Part shown: one piece after another, positions 1 through 9,342 of the stretch
How the letters are laid out: each line of letters starts with the position of its first letter
Numbering within the stretch: position 1 is the stretch's first letter
DNA from: Phenylobacterium aquaticum
GTDB lineage: Bacteria > Pseudomonadota > Alphaproteobacteria > Caulobacterales > Caulobacteraceae
NCBI RefSeq assembly: GCF_947378715.1
Contig: NZ_CANCLE010000020.1
Location: 1-33,343, forward strand
Length of the DNA: 33,343 bases
Reading direction: 5' to 3'
Program-made: the position numbers and the translations under genes
The notes under the pieces: model-generated
Databases searched by the model: none
What the model saw: only the letters and a program-made list of their open reading frames with translations
Told to the model about the DNA's origin: nothing

Positions 1-200
1 GGCGTCAAAAGTAGAAGTTTGTTCGAATTCTGTCGGCCAGATGAACAGCCACCACAGGTTTGGGTCAGAGCCGTTCAGTTAACGGTTTGTGTGACTGGGG
101 GACGGTCAACTCAAACCAAGAAACGGGTCTGAAGCCCGCCTCCCGGCCAGCCGGCCGCTTTCCGCAATCGCGCGGGGGCGTCCCGGGGGGACGACGGGAC
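1..200. other. Leader upstream of the cellulose operon
   Basis: No convincing gene was seen in this stretch. It is less GC-rich than the coding DNA, as expected for a promoter region. A small inverted repeat, CCGTT-CAGTT-AACGG, lies at 71-85. An open frame from position 60 reads into the proline-rich gene, but its first 47 codons look like translated leader, and the ATG at 201 is the better start. I could not place a confident -35/-10 pair. Confidence 0.4.
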
Positions 201-488
201 ATGACCGACATAGAATCCTTCAAGCGTCGCACAGGCGTGACGCTCGACTACCGGCAGTTCGACATCGACGCGCTCGCGCCGGCGCCGATCCTCCAGGCTC
301 CGCCTGCCGAGGTTCCGGCCGTCGATCCCGCACCGCCGGCGCCGCCCGGCCCGGTCGCGGCGCCGCCACCGCCGGCTCCCGCCACCCCGCCCGCCTCGGG
401 CTTCAGCCGCTACGCCTACACCCCGGCCCGTCCGACAGGGACCGGAACGCCCCTCGCTGATCTCTTCAGAAGGCTTGAACGCAAATGA
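201..488 (+). CDS. Small proline-rich protein at the head of the bcs operon
   Basis: This 95-aa protein begins MTDIESFKRRTGVTLDYRQF, continues with a Pro/Ala-rich middle (about residues 30-65), and ends with a short basic-amphipathic segment, TPLADLFRRLERK. There is no signal peptide or membrane segment, so it should be cytosolic. Its stop overlaps the bcsAB start (ATGA at 485-488), which places it firmly in the operon. I start it at ATG 201 because codons before that look like non-coding leader. Small Pro-rich accessory proteins are known from cellulose operons (BcsO, BcsP, and BcsH/CcpAx, which organises BcsD in Komagataeibacter). The LADLFRRL-like tail resembles what I recall of that group, but the assignment is inference. 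It could also be an unrelated small regulator of the synthase. Confidence 0.72.
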   Translation: MTDIESFKRRTGVTLDYRQFDIDALAPAPILQAPPAEVPAVDPAPPAPPGPVAAPPPPAPATPPASGFSRYAYTPARPTGTGTPLADLFRRLERK

Positions 489-3400
489 GCGTCGCCACGT
501 TCGCCGCCCGCAATCTGCGGCGCGCCACCCACACCCTGTCGCCGGCCCTGGCCGGGCCCGCCATCCTGGCCGGCGCCCTGCTGCTCACCGTCACCGCCGT
601 GGTCACCCTGGACCTTCGCGGCCAGCTGATCTTCGGCGCAGCCGCCTTCCTGGCCTGCCTGGCCCTGGCCCGCAGTAAGGCGCCGCTGATCACCCTTATG
701 CTGGCCTTCATCTCGGTCGCCATGGGGACCCGATACCTCTGGTGGCGGACCACCGAGACCCTGCACTTCCACGGGCCACTGTCGGCGGTGCTGGGGACCG
801 GGCTCTATCTGGCCGAGGTCTATGCCTGGATCGTCATGATCTTCGGCTTTCTGCAATGCGTGCACCCGTTGGAGCGGCAGGTGCGCCCGCTGGTCGGCGC
901 GCCCGAGACCTGGCCCACGGTCGACATCTATATCCCGACCTATAACGAGAGCCTCGACATCGTTCAGGACACGGTGCTGGCGGCGCTGACCATCGACTAT
1001 CCGCCGGAGCGCCGGCGCATCCATCTGCTGGACGACGGGCGCCGCGCCGAGTTCCGCGCCTTCGCCGAGGCGGTCGGGGTGAACTACATCACCCGACCCG
1101 ACAACCTGCACGCCAAGGCCGGCAATCTGAACAACGCCATGCGCCAGACCAATGGCGAGCTGATCTGCATCTTCGACGCCGATCACGTGGCGACGCGGGC
1201 CTTCCTGCAGATGACGCTGGGCTGGTTCCAGGCCGACCCGCGGCTCGCCCTCCTGCAGACCCCGCACTATTTCTACTCGCCCGACCCGATCCAGCGGAAC
1301 GTGTTCGCGGTGAAGGACATCCCCGGCGAAGGCGACCTGTTCTACGGCGTCGTCCAGCCCGGCAACGACTTCTGGAACGCGGCCTTCTTCTGCGGTTCCT
1401 GCGCCGTGCTGCGCCGCTCGGCCATCGCCAGCGTCGGCGGCTTCGCCGGCGAGACGGTCACCGAGGACGCCCACACCGCGCTCAAGATGCAGAAGCGCGG
1501 CTGGAACACCGCCTATCTGAACCTGCGGCTCGCCGCCGGCCTGGCCACCGAGCGCCTGTCCATCCATGTGGGCCAGCGGGCCCGCTGGGCGCGCGGCATG
1601 ACCCAGATCTTCCGGATCGACAATCCGCTGTTCGGCGGCCAACTGACCCTGTCGCAACGGCTCTGCTACCTGGCCGCCATGACCCACTTCCAGTTCGGCC
1701 TGCCCAGGATTGTGTTCCTGACCGCGCCTCTGGCCTACCTGCTGTTCAACCAGCAGATCGTCGCCGCCCCGGCCATCGTCATCGCCGCCTATGCCGCGCC
1801 GCACCTGCTGATCTCGGTGGTGGTCAATGAGCGCCTGCACGGCCGCGACCGCCGCGCCTTCTGGGGCGAGGTCTATGAAACCTTGCTGGCCTTCCACCTG
1901 GTCGCCCCGGCCCTGCTGCCGCTGATCGATCCCAAGCGCGGCAAGTTCAATGTGACCGACAAGGGCGGGCTGCTGCGCGAGGGCTTCTTCGACGTCCGCA
2001 TCCTGACCCCGCTGCTGATCGCCGCCGCCCTGCTGATCGCCGGCATCGCGCACGGGCTGTTCAAGTCGATGTTCGGCCACGTGGCCGCCTCGGAGGTGCA
2101 GACCGCCGCGCTCAACATCGGCTGGTCGATCTTCAACCTCTTGATCGTGTTCACCGCCATCTCGGTGGGCCGCGAAAGCCGCCAGGTCCGCAATGCGGTC
2201 CGGGTGGAGGCCGACATGCAGGCCAAGCTGATCTATGAGGACGGCTCGGTGGCCCTGGGCGTCAGCCGCGACATCTCCATGGGCGGGGTGGCGATCGTCA
2301 CCCGCGAGCCGGCCCGCGCCGGCGCCATCGAGGCGGTCGAGCTGCCCAGCGGCGCGCGTCGTGTCCGCTTCCCGGTCAAGTTGGCCGGCCGTGAGGGCCT
2401 GCGCACCCGGCTGCAGTTCCGCACCATGCACCTGGACCAGCGCCGCGAGCTGGTGCGGGTGGTGCTGGGCCGCGCCGACGCCTGGCCCCTGCCCGACTCC
2501 AAGCCGCACTGGACCGCGGCGCAGTCCTTCGTCGACCTCTGCCGCGCCAGCCTCTCGGTGCTGCTGTGGCGCAACGCCCGGCCGGCCGGCCGGCGCGACG
2601 GACGGTTCACCCGCAAGGGACGCCGCCCCGCCATGGCCCTGAGCCTGGTTGGCGCGACCCTGGCGCTCGGCGGCCTGGCGGCGATCGCTACCCCTGTCCG
2701 GGCCATCGCCGCCCCCGCCGCGAACCCGGCCCCGCCACCGGCCGCCCAGGCGCCCAGCGGCGTCTACAAGGTCAATCTGTCGCTGAAGGACCTCGGCTCG
2801 GACTATCCGCTCAGCCTGCGCGGCGTCGAGGGCGAGGCCGGCGTGCCCTTCGAGCTGCGCCCCGACGAGGTGGTGGTCGGCGCGACCCTGCACCTGCGCA
2901 TGGCCTATTCGCCCCAGCTCTTGCAGGACCTCAGCCACATGGTGGTGGCCCTCAACAACGAGGTGATCGCCAACATCCAGCTGACGCCTGACCGCTCCGG
3001 CGGGGTCACCATCGACCTGCCGATCGATCCCGGCCTGTTCCACGCCACCAACCGGCTGAACCTGAGGTTCATCGGCCACTACACCCGCGACTGCGAGGAT
3101 CCGCTGCACTCGACCCTGTGGGCCGATGTCAGCAATGTCCGCTCGAACCTCGAGCTGAACCTGCAGCGCGTGCCTGGCGCCCCGGACCTCAACCGCCTGC
3201 CGGCGCCCTTCCTGAACCTGACCGACCCGCGTCCGCCCCTGGTGCAGATGGTCTATGCCAGCACGCCGTCGAACCAGGAGCTGCAGGCCGGCGCCGCCAT
3301 CGCCTCTTATTTCGGCGTCCAGGCCAATCTGCGGCCGCTGAAGTTCGCGGTGCGCGTGGGCCAGATTCCCGCCGGCGACCCCGTCGTCCTCGGCCGGGCC

Positions 3401-4927
3401 GGTGAGACGGTCGGCGGGGTGACCCTGCCTGACCTGGACGGACCGCGGATCACCCTGGCGCGCAATCCGTCCGACCCCTTCGGCGTGATGCTGCTGGTCT
3501 CCGGCCGCAACGACGCCGAGATCCTGACCGCCGCGCGCGGCCTGGCCCAATCGGCGCGGGCGATGAGCGGCGCCAGCACCCAGATCTCGCCACTGACCGG
3601 CGGCGCCCGCCCGGCCTATGACGCCCCCCGCTGGGCCCAGACCGGTCGGTCGGTGCGGCTGGGCGAGTTCGTGGACCCGCTGGCCCTGCAAGGGGTGGGC
3701 CTGCGCCCCGGCACCCTGTCGGCCAATCTGCGGGTGGCGCCGGACCTGTTCCTGTGGCCGGGCACCTCGGCCCGCCTGGACCTGGGCTATCGCTATCCCC
3801 GCGGCGAGTGGGTCGACTATCGGACCTCGCGGCTCGATGTCTCGCTGAACGACCGCTATCTGGGCTCTCTGCCCCTGCGTCCCTCGACCCTGGCCGACAA
3901 GGCCGAGCAGATCGTGGGCCCGGGCCTGGCGCTGCGGAAAGCCAAGGTCGACCTGCCGGCCTATGACCTCTTCGCTCGCAACCGGCTGGGCTTCTATTAC
4001 GACCTGCGGGTGGACAAGCGCGGCGCCTGCGCCGGCGAAGTCCCCGGTGACGTCCACGCCAATATCGACCCGGACAGCCGTATCGACCTGACCGGCGGCT
4101 ATCACTTCGCCCGGTTCCCGGAACTGGCCAGCTTCGCCAGCGCCGGCTTCCCCTTCAGCCGTCACTCTGACCTGTCGGAGACCTCGGTCATCCTGCCGGC
4201 CGACCCGACGACCTCGGAGATCGAGACCCTGTTCGCGGTCATGTCGCGGACCGGGGCCTCCACCGGCGCCCCGGTGACGGCGGTCAAGGTGATCCGGGCC
4301 GGTGAAGCCACCGACCTGGCCGGCCGCGACGTGCTGGTGATCGGCCCAGTTGGCCTGTCCCAGACCCTGCCCGACCTGTTCGCCGGCGCGCCGGTGACGG
4401 CCAATGGCGGCGACATCCGGGTCGTGACCTCGGCGCGGCTGCTGGATCGGGTCTTCACCCGCTTCGGACCGGCCGGACCCGGCGTGCGCTGGCTGACCAG
4501 CGGCGATGACCGCGCCAACCAGGCCAGAGACGCCCAGGCCGGCATGGTCAGCGCCAACGGCTTCACGGGTCTCGCCAGCTGGATATCCCCCATCGACCGC
4601 AAGCGGGTGGTGGTGGCGGTCCTGGCCAGCCAGCCCGGCGATCTGCCGCAGCTGATCTATGGACTGGATGACCCCCAGAGGGCCGCCCAGACCCATGGCG
4701 ACCTGGCGATCGCCGGCCCCAACGGCGTCTCGGCCTATCAGGTCGGCGACACCGCCTGGATCGGCAAGCTGCCGGGTCCGGTGGCCGCCCTCTGGTGGCT
4801 GCACCTGCATCCCATGGCGCTCGCGGCCGGCGCCCTCGTCCTGGCCCTGCTCCTCGCCCTGCTGGTCTCGCGCGCCCTCAACGTCCGCGCCCGCCGCCGG
4901 CTGAACCCTGAATTCGGAGATCTGTGA
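485..4927 (+). CDS. bcsAB: Fused cellulose synthase BcsA-BcsB (UDP-forming)
   Basis: This 1480-aa protein should polymerise UDP-glucose into beta-1,4-glucan and pass the chain across the inner membrane. The BcsA half (about 1-715) has N-terminal membrane helices and a GT2 domain with D183-D184-G185, D231-A-D233, T326-E327-D328 and the Q364-R-A-R367-W368 motif. More helices follow, then a PilZ domain with R569xxxR573 and D596xS598xxG601, the residues expected to bind cyclic di-GMP. The BcsB half starts near M717 with a hydrophobic segment and is mainly periplasmic carbohydrate-binding and flavodoxin-like sequence. It ends with a single anchor helix at about 1443-1462. The reading frame is continuous through the junction, as in AcsAB of Komagataeibacter, which is of similar size. 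The ATG at 485 overlaps the previous stop. All catalytic and regulatory residues are present, so activity and c-di-GMP control are expected. Confidence 0.95.
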   Translation: MSVATFAARNLRRATHTLSPALAGPAILAGALLLTVTAVVTLDLRGQLIFGAAAFLACLALARSKAPLITLMLAFISVAMGTRYLWWRTTETLHFHGPLSAVLGTGLYLAEVYAWIVMIFGFLQCVHPLERQVRPLVGAPETWPTVDIYIPTYNESLDIVQDTVLAALTIDYPPERRRIHLLDDGRRAEFRAFAEAVGVNYITRPDNLHAKAGNLNNAMRQTNGELICIFDADHVATRAFLQMTLGWFQADPRLALLQTPHYFYSPDPIQRNVFAVKDIPGEGDLFYGVVQPGNDFWNAAFFCGSCAVLRRSAIASVGGFAGETVTEDAHTALKMQKRGWNTAYLNLRLAAGLATERLSIHVGQRARWARGMTQIFRIDNPLFGGQLTLSQRLCYLAAMTHFQFGLPRIVFLTAPLAYLLFNQQIVAAPAIVIAAYAAPHLLISVVVNERLHGRDRRAFWGEVYETLLAFHLVAPALLPLIDPKRGKFNVTDKGGLLREGFFDVRILTPLLIAAALLIAGIAHGLFKSMFGHVAASEVQTAALNIGWSIFNLLIVFTAISVGRESRQVRNAVRVEADMQAKLIYEDGSVALGVSRDISMGGVAIVTREPARAGAIEAVELPSGARRVRFPVKLAGREGLRTRLQFRTMHLDQRRELVRVVLGRADAWPLPDSKPHWTAAQSFVDLCRASLSVLLWRNARPAGRRDGRFTRKGRRPAMALSLVGATLALGGLAAIATPVRAIAAPAANPAPPPAAQAPSGVYKVNLSLKDLGSDYPLSLRGVEGEAGVPFELRPDEVVVGATLHLRMAYSPQLLQDLSHMVVALNNEVIANIQLTPDRSGGVTIDLPIDPGLFHATNRLNLRFIGHYTRDCEDPLHSTLWADVSNVRSNLELNLQRVPGAPDLNRLPAPFLNLTDPRPPLVQMVYASTPSNQELQAGAAIASYFGVQANLRPLKFAVRVGQIPAGDPVVLGRAGETVGGVTLPDLDGPRITLARNPSDPFGVMLLVSGRNDAEILTAARGLAQSARAMSGASTQISPLTGGARPAYDAPRWAQTGRSVRLGEFVDPLALQGVGLRPGTLSANLRVAPDLFLWPGTSARLDLGYRYPRGEWVDYRTSRLDVSLNDRYLGSLPLRPSTLADKAEQIVGPGLALRKAKVDLPAYDLFARNRLGFYYDLRVDKRGACAGEVPGDVHANIDPDSRIDLTGGYHFARFPELASFASAGFPFSRHSDLSETSVILPADPTTSEIETLFAVMSRTGASTGAPVTAVKVIRAGEATDLAGRDVLVIGPVGLSQTLPDLFAGAPVTANGGDIRVVTSARLLDRVFTRFGPAGPGVRWLTSGDDRANQARDAQAGMVSANGFTGLASWISPIDRKRVVVAVLASQPGDLPQLIYGLDDPQRAAQTHGDLAIAGPNGVSAYQVGDTAWIGKLPGPVAALWWLHLHPMALAAGALVLALLLALLVSRALNVRARRRLNPEFGDL

Positions 4928-7900
4928 TGTCCGTGCGCACTGCCCTACCCGCGACAGCCGTCGCCGCCCTGGCGAGCGCCATCGCCGCCCAGGCCCAGGC
5001 CGAACCCGTTGTCCGCCTGCCGGACACCGGCAGCTCGACCGCCGACCTGCCGATCCGCACCGCGCCGCCGGAAGTGACCGCCGATGGTCACGCCCAGGCG
5101 GTCGTCTCCCCGGTCGAGGCCCTGATCCGTCAGGCCCAGGCCTGGCGGCGGCAGGGGCGGACCGACCAGGCCCAGGCCACGCTGCAACGGGCGCTTGCCC
5201 TGTCGCCGAACCATCCGGACGTGCTCTACGCTCTGGCCGATCTGGCCCGGGGCCGGGGCGACCAGATGTCGGCGGCGGTCTGGGCCGGGCGGCTGAGCGC
5301 CGCCCATCCCCACGATCCGCGCCTGGCCGGCCTGGCGAAACTGGATGCGCCAGCGCAGACCTCGCACGCCTTGGTCCCCGCTGCCGCCGCGCCCGCCGCC
5401 CCGGCGCGGACAGCCCAGGCGCCGGAGCTCAAGGGAGCTTCGACCCACAGGACCGCTGTGGCCGCCACCACCGACACCCCGCCGGTGGTCCGCGCCGCGC
5501 CCCCGGCGCCGGTCAAGGCCACGGACCGCAACGCCGAACTGCGCACAGCCGGCTTCAACGCCCTGCAGTCCGGCGATCTCAGCGAAGCCGAGGGCCTGTT
5601 CCAACAGGCCCTGAAGGCCGCCCCCGGCGACCGCGACGCGGCCGGCGGCCTGGGCGTCGTGCGACTGAAGCAGCAGCGGTTCGCCGCCGCCCGGGACCTC
5701 CTGACCCAGGCCTCGCAAGGCGCGGGAGCCGCCAGCTGGAAGGAGGCGCGCGACGCCGCCAACTTCTTCGCCGACCTGCAACAGGCCTCCATGGCCCGCG
5801 ACGCCGGCAAGCTCGCCGAGGCGGAGGCCCGGGCTCGCAAGCTGACCAACCGGCCCCAGGCCTATCGGATCGAAGCCCAGCTGTTCCTGGGCGACATCCT
5901 GGCCAGCGCCCACCGCTCGGCGGAGGCCGAAGCGGCCTTCCGCGCAGCCCTGTCGCTGGCCCCCAACCGGGACGAGGCCCGCATGGGCCTGGCGCTGGCC
6001 CTGATCGACCAGAACAAGGCCGACCAGGCCGAGACCCTGATCCACGATATCCCCGACAGCGCCGCCGCCCGGTCCCTGACCGGCCGGATCGAACGGGCCC
6101 GGGCCACGCGCCTGACCCAGGCCGGGGACACCTTCGGGGCAGGGTCGGCCCTGGCCTCGGCCCTGAACGCCGATCCGTCCGACCCGTGGACACGCTACGA
6201 CTACGCCAAGTTCCTGGCCGCCAATGGCGACCGGGGCCAGGCCGCCGCCGTGGTCGCCCCGCTGTCGGCGCCCGACGCCAATGTCGAGGCCCTGTCGGCC
6301 GGGGCGCTCTACGCCGCCTCGCAGAACCGGCTGACCGAGGCCGCCGCCCTGGTGCGGCGGATCCCGGAGAGCCGCCGGTCGAAGGACATCGTGGCGCTCA
6401 GCCGCCGGCTGTCGACCGACGGAACGATCCAGGAGGCCAAGCGGCTGGCCGACCAGGGGCTGTCGACCCGGGCGGTGATCCTGCTGCGCGGCCAGCTGGC
6501 CAATGGCGGGCTCGACTTCGGGGCCCAGTCGCGAGTGGCCCAGGCGCTCTATGACCTGGGCGACACCTATCAGGCCGGGGCGCTGGCGCTCCAGGCGGCC
6601 CAGTCGCCGCTGCCGGCCGGAGCCCATCCCGGCGACGCCGCCGGCTTCGTGGAGGTGCTGGGCGCGGCCGGCCAGGACGAGGCGGCCGAACAGCTGCTCT
6701 CCACCCTGCAGGCCCGGGCGGCCAGCGCCGACGACCAGACCGCCTTCACCGGCCTGATGACCGGCTATGCGATCCGCAAGGCCGACCGCCAGCGCACCGG
6801 CGGCGACTATGCCGGCGCCTTCGACACCCTGTCGGCGGCCTTCTCTGCGGCGCCCAACGATATCGGCCTGATGTCGGCCCTGGCGCGGCTGTGCCAGGCC
6901 GGCGGACTGCACGCCCAGGCGACCCAGGTCTATGACGCCCTGGTCGCACGCCAGCCGAATGACGTGGGCGTCCTGCTCGACGCCACCCGCGCGGCCATCG
7001 ACGCCCAGGACTATCCCCGCGCCCAGGCCCGCCTGCAGCACGCCCTGCAGCTCGCGCCGCGCAAGGCCGAGCTCTATTTCGAGCTGGGCCGGATGGAGAA
7101 GGCCAGGGGCAATGACCGCGCCGCCGAGAAGGCGTTCCGCATCGCCGCCAGCCTGGCCAATGGTCCGGCGGCGGCGCCCGTGGGCCCGACCGGCGCCCCG
7201 GCGCTGTTCCGGGCGGGCGGGGGGCTCGGCCCCAATCCGTTCGGCGGCGCCCGGACCAGTGACAGCGTTGCCAGCTTTGGCCCTGGCCTGAGCCAGGGCT
7301 TTGGACCGGCCGGATTCTCGCAAACCGCGCCCACGCCCATGGGGCTGAACTTCGCCCCGGCGGCGCCGACCCAGGGCCAGGCCTTCTCCACCGCCTATGT
7401 TCCGCCCGGCGCGCCCACCCGAAGCGCTCCGTTCCAGGCGGCGCAGTTCCAGGGTGCTCAATTCCAGGGCGCTCAATTCCAAGGCCTGACGCCCCAACCC
7501 GCCGCCACGCCCCCGCGCGGCGTGTTCTCTGCGGCGATCGCCGCCCTGACCCCCAGCTTCCTGGCCCCGGCCTCGACCGGGTTTGGCGGGGCGCCCATGG
7601 CCCTGCCGGCCAACACCCCGCTGAACCAGCAGATCAACCAGGAGCTCTCGGCCCTGGAAGAGGACCACGCCATCGCCGTGCAAGGCGAAATCGAGGTCCG
7701 GGCCCGCAGCGGCGACGCCGGCTCCAGCCGGATGACCGAGGTGACGACCGGGGCCACGATCTCAGGGCCCGCCTTCGGCGGACGGCTCTCGGCCTCGATC
7801 ACCCCCACCGCGCTGCGGGCCGGGACCTCCGCCGGCCTGGTGTCGGCAGAGGTCGGCACCGGCTCATTGGCGGTCGCCGCCGGCAAGATCCTGTCGCCGC

Positions 7901-8781
7901 CGGTGCAGATCACGGCCAAGTCGGTGCAGCCCGCCGCCTCCGGCGTCGGCTTCGATGTCGGCTACAAGTCCGAGCACTTCGCCGGCGATGTCGGCGTGAC
8001 CCCGGTGGGCTTCGGCCAGACCAAGGTCATTGGCGGGGTGCAGTGGACCCCCAGCCTGGGCGCCACCACCCTGAAGTTCGGATTGGAGCGGCGGTCGGTC
8101 ACCGACAGCGTCTTGTCCTATGCCGGCATGAAGGACGCCTATACCGGCCAGACCTGGGGCGGGGTGACCCGTGACCAGGTGACGGTGGGCGCCAGCTATG
8201 ATCGCGGCCACGGGGTCGGGGCCTATGCCGAGGGTTCGATGAAGCGGCTGACCGGCCACGGGGTCGCCGACAACTCGGCCTATGAGATCAATCTGGGCGG
8301 CTATGTCACCGCCTATCAGAGCGAGCACAGCAATCTGCGGCTGGGGGTCAACGTCAACACCCAGGCCTATGACAAGAACCTGCGCCACTTCAGCCTGGGC
8401 CAGGGCGGCTATTTCAGCCCGCAGCAATATGTCAGCCTGAGCTTCCCGGTCAGCTACGCCCTGTCGGGAGACAAGTGGAAGTGGGACGTGAAGATCGCGC
8501 CCGGCTTCCAGTCCTATAGCGAGGATCCGTCGCTGGTCTTCCCGACCAACCCGGCCCTGCAGGGCAAGCTGGCCGCCGCCACCATCTATTCCACCGAGGT
8601 CCAGGCCTTCCACCAGGGCAACAGCCGCTCAGGCTTTGGCATCTCCGGCGAGGCCAAGGCGGAATACCAGATCAGTCCTTCGGCTTCGATCGGGGGCAAG
8701 GCCTCGCTCGACACCTTCGGCCAGTACAATGAATTCAAACTCGGGGTCTTCCTGCGCAAGACCTTTGGAGGACCGCAATGA
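4927..8781 (+). CDS. bcsC: Cellulose synthase outer-membrane exporter BcsC
   Basis: BcsC carries the glucan through the periplasm and out through the outer membrane. This 1284-aa copy has a signal peptide (about residues 1-24, ending AQAQA). A long TPR-rich periplasmic region follows (about 55-740), with typical spaced motifs such as GDLSEAEGLFQQALKAAPGD. A Pro/Gly/Ala/Gln-rich linker spans about 745-905. The C-terminal region from about residue 920 fits the BCSC_C beta-barrel. The linker contains three exact AQFQG units at 839-853. The protein is somewhat longer than E. coli BcsC, mainly through the linker. The start is ambiguous: GTG 4924 is directly followed by ATG 4927. I prefer the ATG, which shares its A with the bcsAB stop (TGATG). 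The gene ends in an ATGA overlap with bcsD. Confidence 0.93.
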   Translation: MSVRTALPATAVAALASAIAAQAQAEPVVRLPDTGSSTADLPIRTAPPEVTADGHAQAVVSPVEALIRQAQAWRRQGRTDQAQATLQRALALSPNHPDVLYALADLARGRGDQMSAAVWAGRLSAAHPHDPRLAGLAKLDAPAQTSHALVPAAAAPAAPARTAQAPELKGASTHRTAVAATTDTPPVVRAAPPAPVKATDRNAELRTAGFNALQSGDLSEAEGLFQQALKAAPGDRDAAGGLGVVRLKQQRFAAARDLLTQASQGAGAASWKEARDAANFFADLQQASMARDAGKLAEAEARARKLTNRPQAYRIEAQLFLGDILASAHRSAEAEAAFRAALSLAPNRDEARMGLALALIDQNKADQAETLIHDIPDSAAARSLTGRIERARATRLTQAGDTFGAGSALASALNADPSDPWTRYDYAKFLAANGDRGQAAAVVAPLSAPDANVEALSAGALYAASQNRLTEAAALVRRIPESRRSKDIVALSRRLSTDGTIQEAKRLADQGLSTRAVILLRGQLANGGLDFGAQSRVAQALYDLGDTYQAGALALQAAQSPLPAGAHPGDAAGFVEVLGAAGQDEAAEQLLSTLQARAASADDQTAFTGLMTGYAIRKADRQRTGGDYAGAFDTLSAAFSAAPNDIGLMSALARLCQAGGLHAQATQVYDALVARQPNDVGVLLDATRAAIDAQDYPRAQARLQHALQLAPRKAELYFELGRMEKARGNDRAAEKAFRIAASLANGPAAAPVGPTGAPALFRAGGGLGPNPFGGARTSDSVASFGPGLSQGFGPAGFSQTAPTPMGLNFAPAAPTQGQAFSTAYVPPGAPTRSAPFQAAQFQGAQFQGAQFQGLTPQPAATPPRGVFSAAIAALTPSFLAPASTGFGGAPMALPANTPLNQQINQELSALEEDHAIAVQGEIEVRARSGDAGSSRMTEVTTGATISGPAFGGRLSASITPTALRAGTSAGLVSAEVGTGSLAVAAGKILSPPVQITAKSVQPAASGVGFDVGYKSEHFAGDVGVTPVGFGQTKVIGGVQWTPSLGATTLKFGLERRSVTDSVLSYAGMKDAYTGQTWGGVTRDQVTVGASYDRGHGVGAYAEGSMKRLTGHGVADNSAYEINLGGYVTAYQSEHSNLRLGVNVNTQAYDKNLRHFSLGQGGYFSPQQYVSLSFPVSYALSGDKWKWDVKIAPGFQSYSEDPSLVFPTNPALQGKLAAATIYSTEVQAFHQGNSRSGFGISGEAKAEYQISPSASIGGKASLDTFGQYNEFKLGVFLRKTFGGPQ
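7441..7485 (+). repeat. Three 15-bp tandem units in the bcsC linker
   Basis: Three consecutive 15-base units each encode Ala-Gln-Phe-Gln-Gly, preceded by a related PFQA sequence. The units differ only at third codon positions (for example CAG/CAA and GGT/GGC), so the amino-acid repeat looks maintained rather than freshly duplicated. They sit in the disordered-looking linker between the TPR region and the outer-membrane barrel. Confidence 0.85.
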
Positions 8782-9251
8782 CCCAGTCGAACGACACCGT
8801 GATCTCCTATTACGCCGACCGCCAGGTCTCCGCCCAATGGCGCGGAACCCTGGCGGCCATCGCCGCCGAGCTGTTCGAGAATGTCGGCGTCGAGCCGGCC
8901 CGGGGTTTCCTGCGCCAGACCGGCCTGAGGCTGGCGGCGAGCTCGCCGCTGGGAACCACCGAGACCCTCGAGGGATTCCAGGTCGCCGCCAACCAGGCGC
9001 TCGCCGCCATGGACTGGGGCCTGGTCGCGCTGAGCGACGCCGGCGAGGCGGTGATGATCCGCCACGAGGCAGGCCCCTGGCGGATCAGCGAGGATGCGTC
9101 CGGCGCCTGGCCCGCCGCCTTCGCCGCCCTGCTGGAGGGACTCTATACCGGCTGGCTGCGAGCCCAGGGGGCGGGCGAGGTCCTGGCCGCCCGGATCGAC
9201 CTGGAGGCCTCGGAACAGGCGGTGGTGCTGCGGTTCGCCAAGGCGGCCTGA
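8778..9251 (+). CDS. bcsD: Cellulose synthase subunit D (BcsD)
   Basis: This 157-aa protein matches the BcsD/AcsD family in length and layout. The segments AAMDWGLVAL and AALLEGLYTGWL line up with the NWGYVKL and PVLEGLYGRWI blocks that I recall from Komagataeibacter AcsD. In that genus BcsD forms ring-like octamers that line up the synthases and help cellulose crystallise. There is no signal peptide or membrane helix, and the current view is that BcsD is cytosolic and works with BcsH. The start codon overlaps the bcsC stop (ATGA at 8778-8781), so it is the last gene of the overlapping set. Its presence beside a fused BcsAB implies ordered cellulose secretion rather than simple amorphous matrix. 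That outcome is inferred. Confidence 0.88.
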   Translation: MTQSNDTVISYYADRQVSAQWRGTLAAIAAELFENVGVEPARGFLRQTGLRLAASSPLGTTETLEGFQVAANQALAAMDWGLVALSDAGEAVMIRHEAGPWRISEDASGAWPAAFAALLEGLYTGWLRAQGAGEVLAARIDLEASEQAVVLRFAKAA

Positions 9252-9342
9252 GGGAAGCCGGAACGAACTGTCACGCTCATTAAGGTCCGGGATACCGATT
9301 CAGCGCCAACTCCCGTTTCCACCCACCCGGTTGATTCGAGAT

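Noticed and set aside
78..83. GTTAAC as a CtrA-type site upstream of the cellulose operon
   Set aside because: Only one half-site is present; the second TTAA at the right spacing is missing.
416..4810. A 1464-codon open frame on the minus strand opposite bcsAB
   Set aside because: It is low-complexity, rich in Gly/Arg/Gln/His/Asp, with no domain, and lies fully antisense to a gene with intact catalytic motifs. This is a typical artefact of high-GC coding DNA.
485..4927. Possible separate bcsA and bcsB genes joined by a missed stop
   Set aside because: The frame is continuous, there is no ribosome-binding site that stands out before M717, and fused BcsAB is known. A sequencing error cannot be excluded but is not needed.
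4945..7683. A 912-codon frame on the minus strand opposite bcsC
   Set aside because: It has the same Gly/Arg/Gln-rich shadow composition and no motif, whereas the plus strand encodes clear TPR units.
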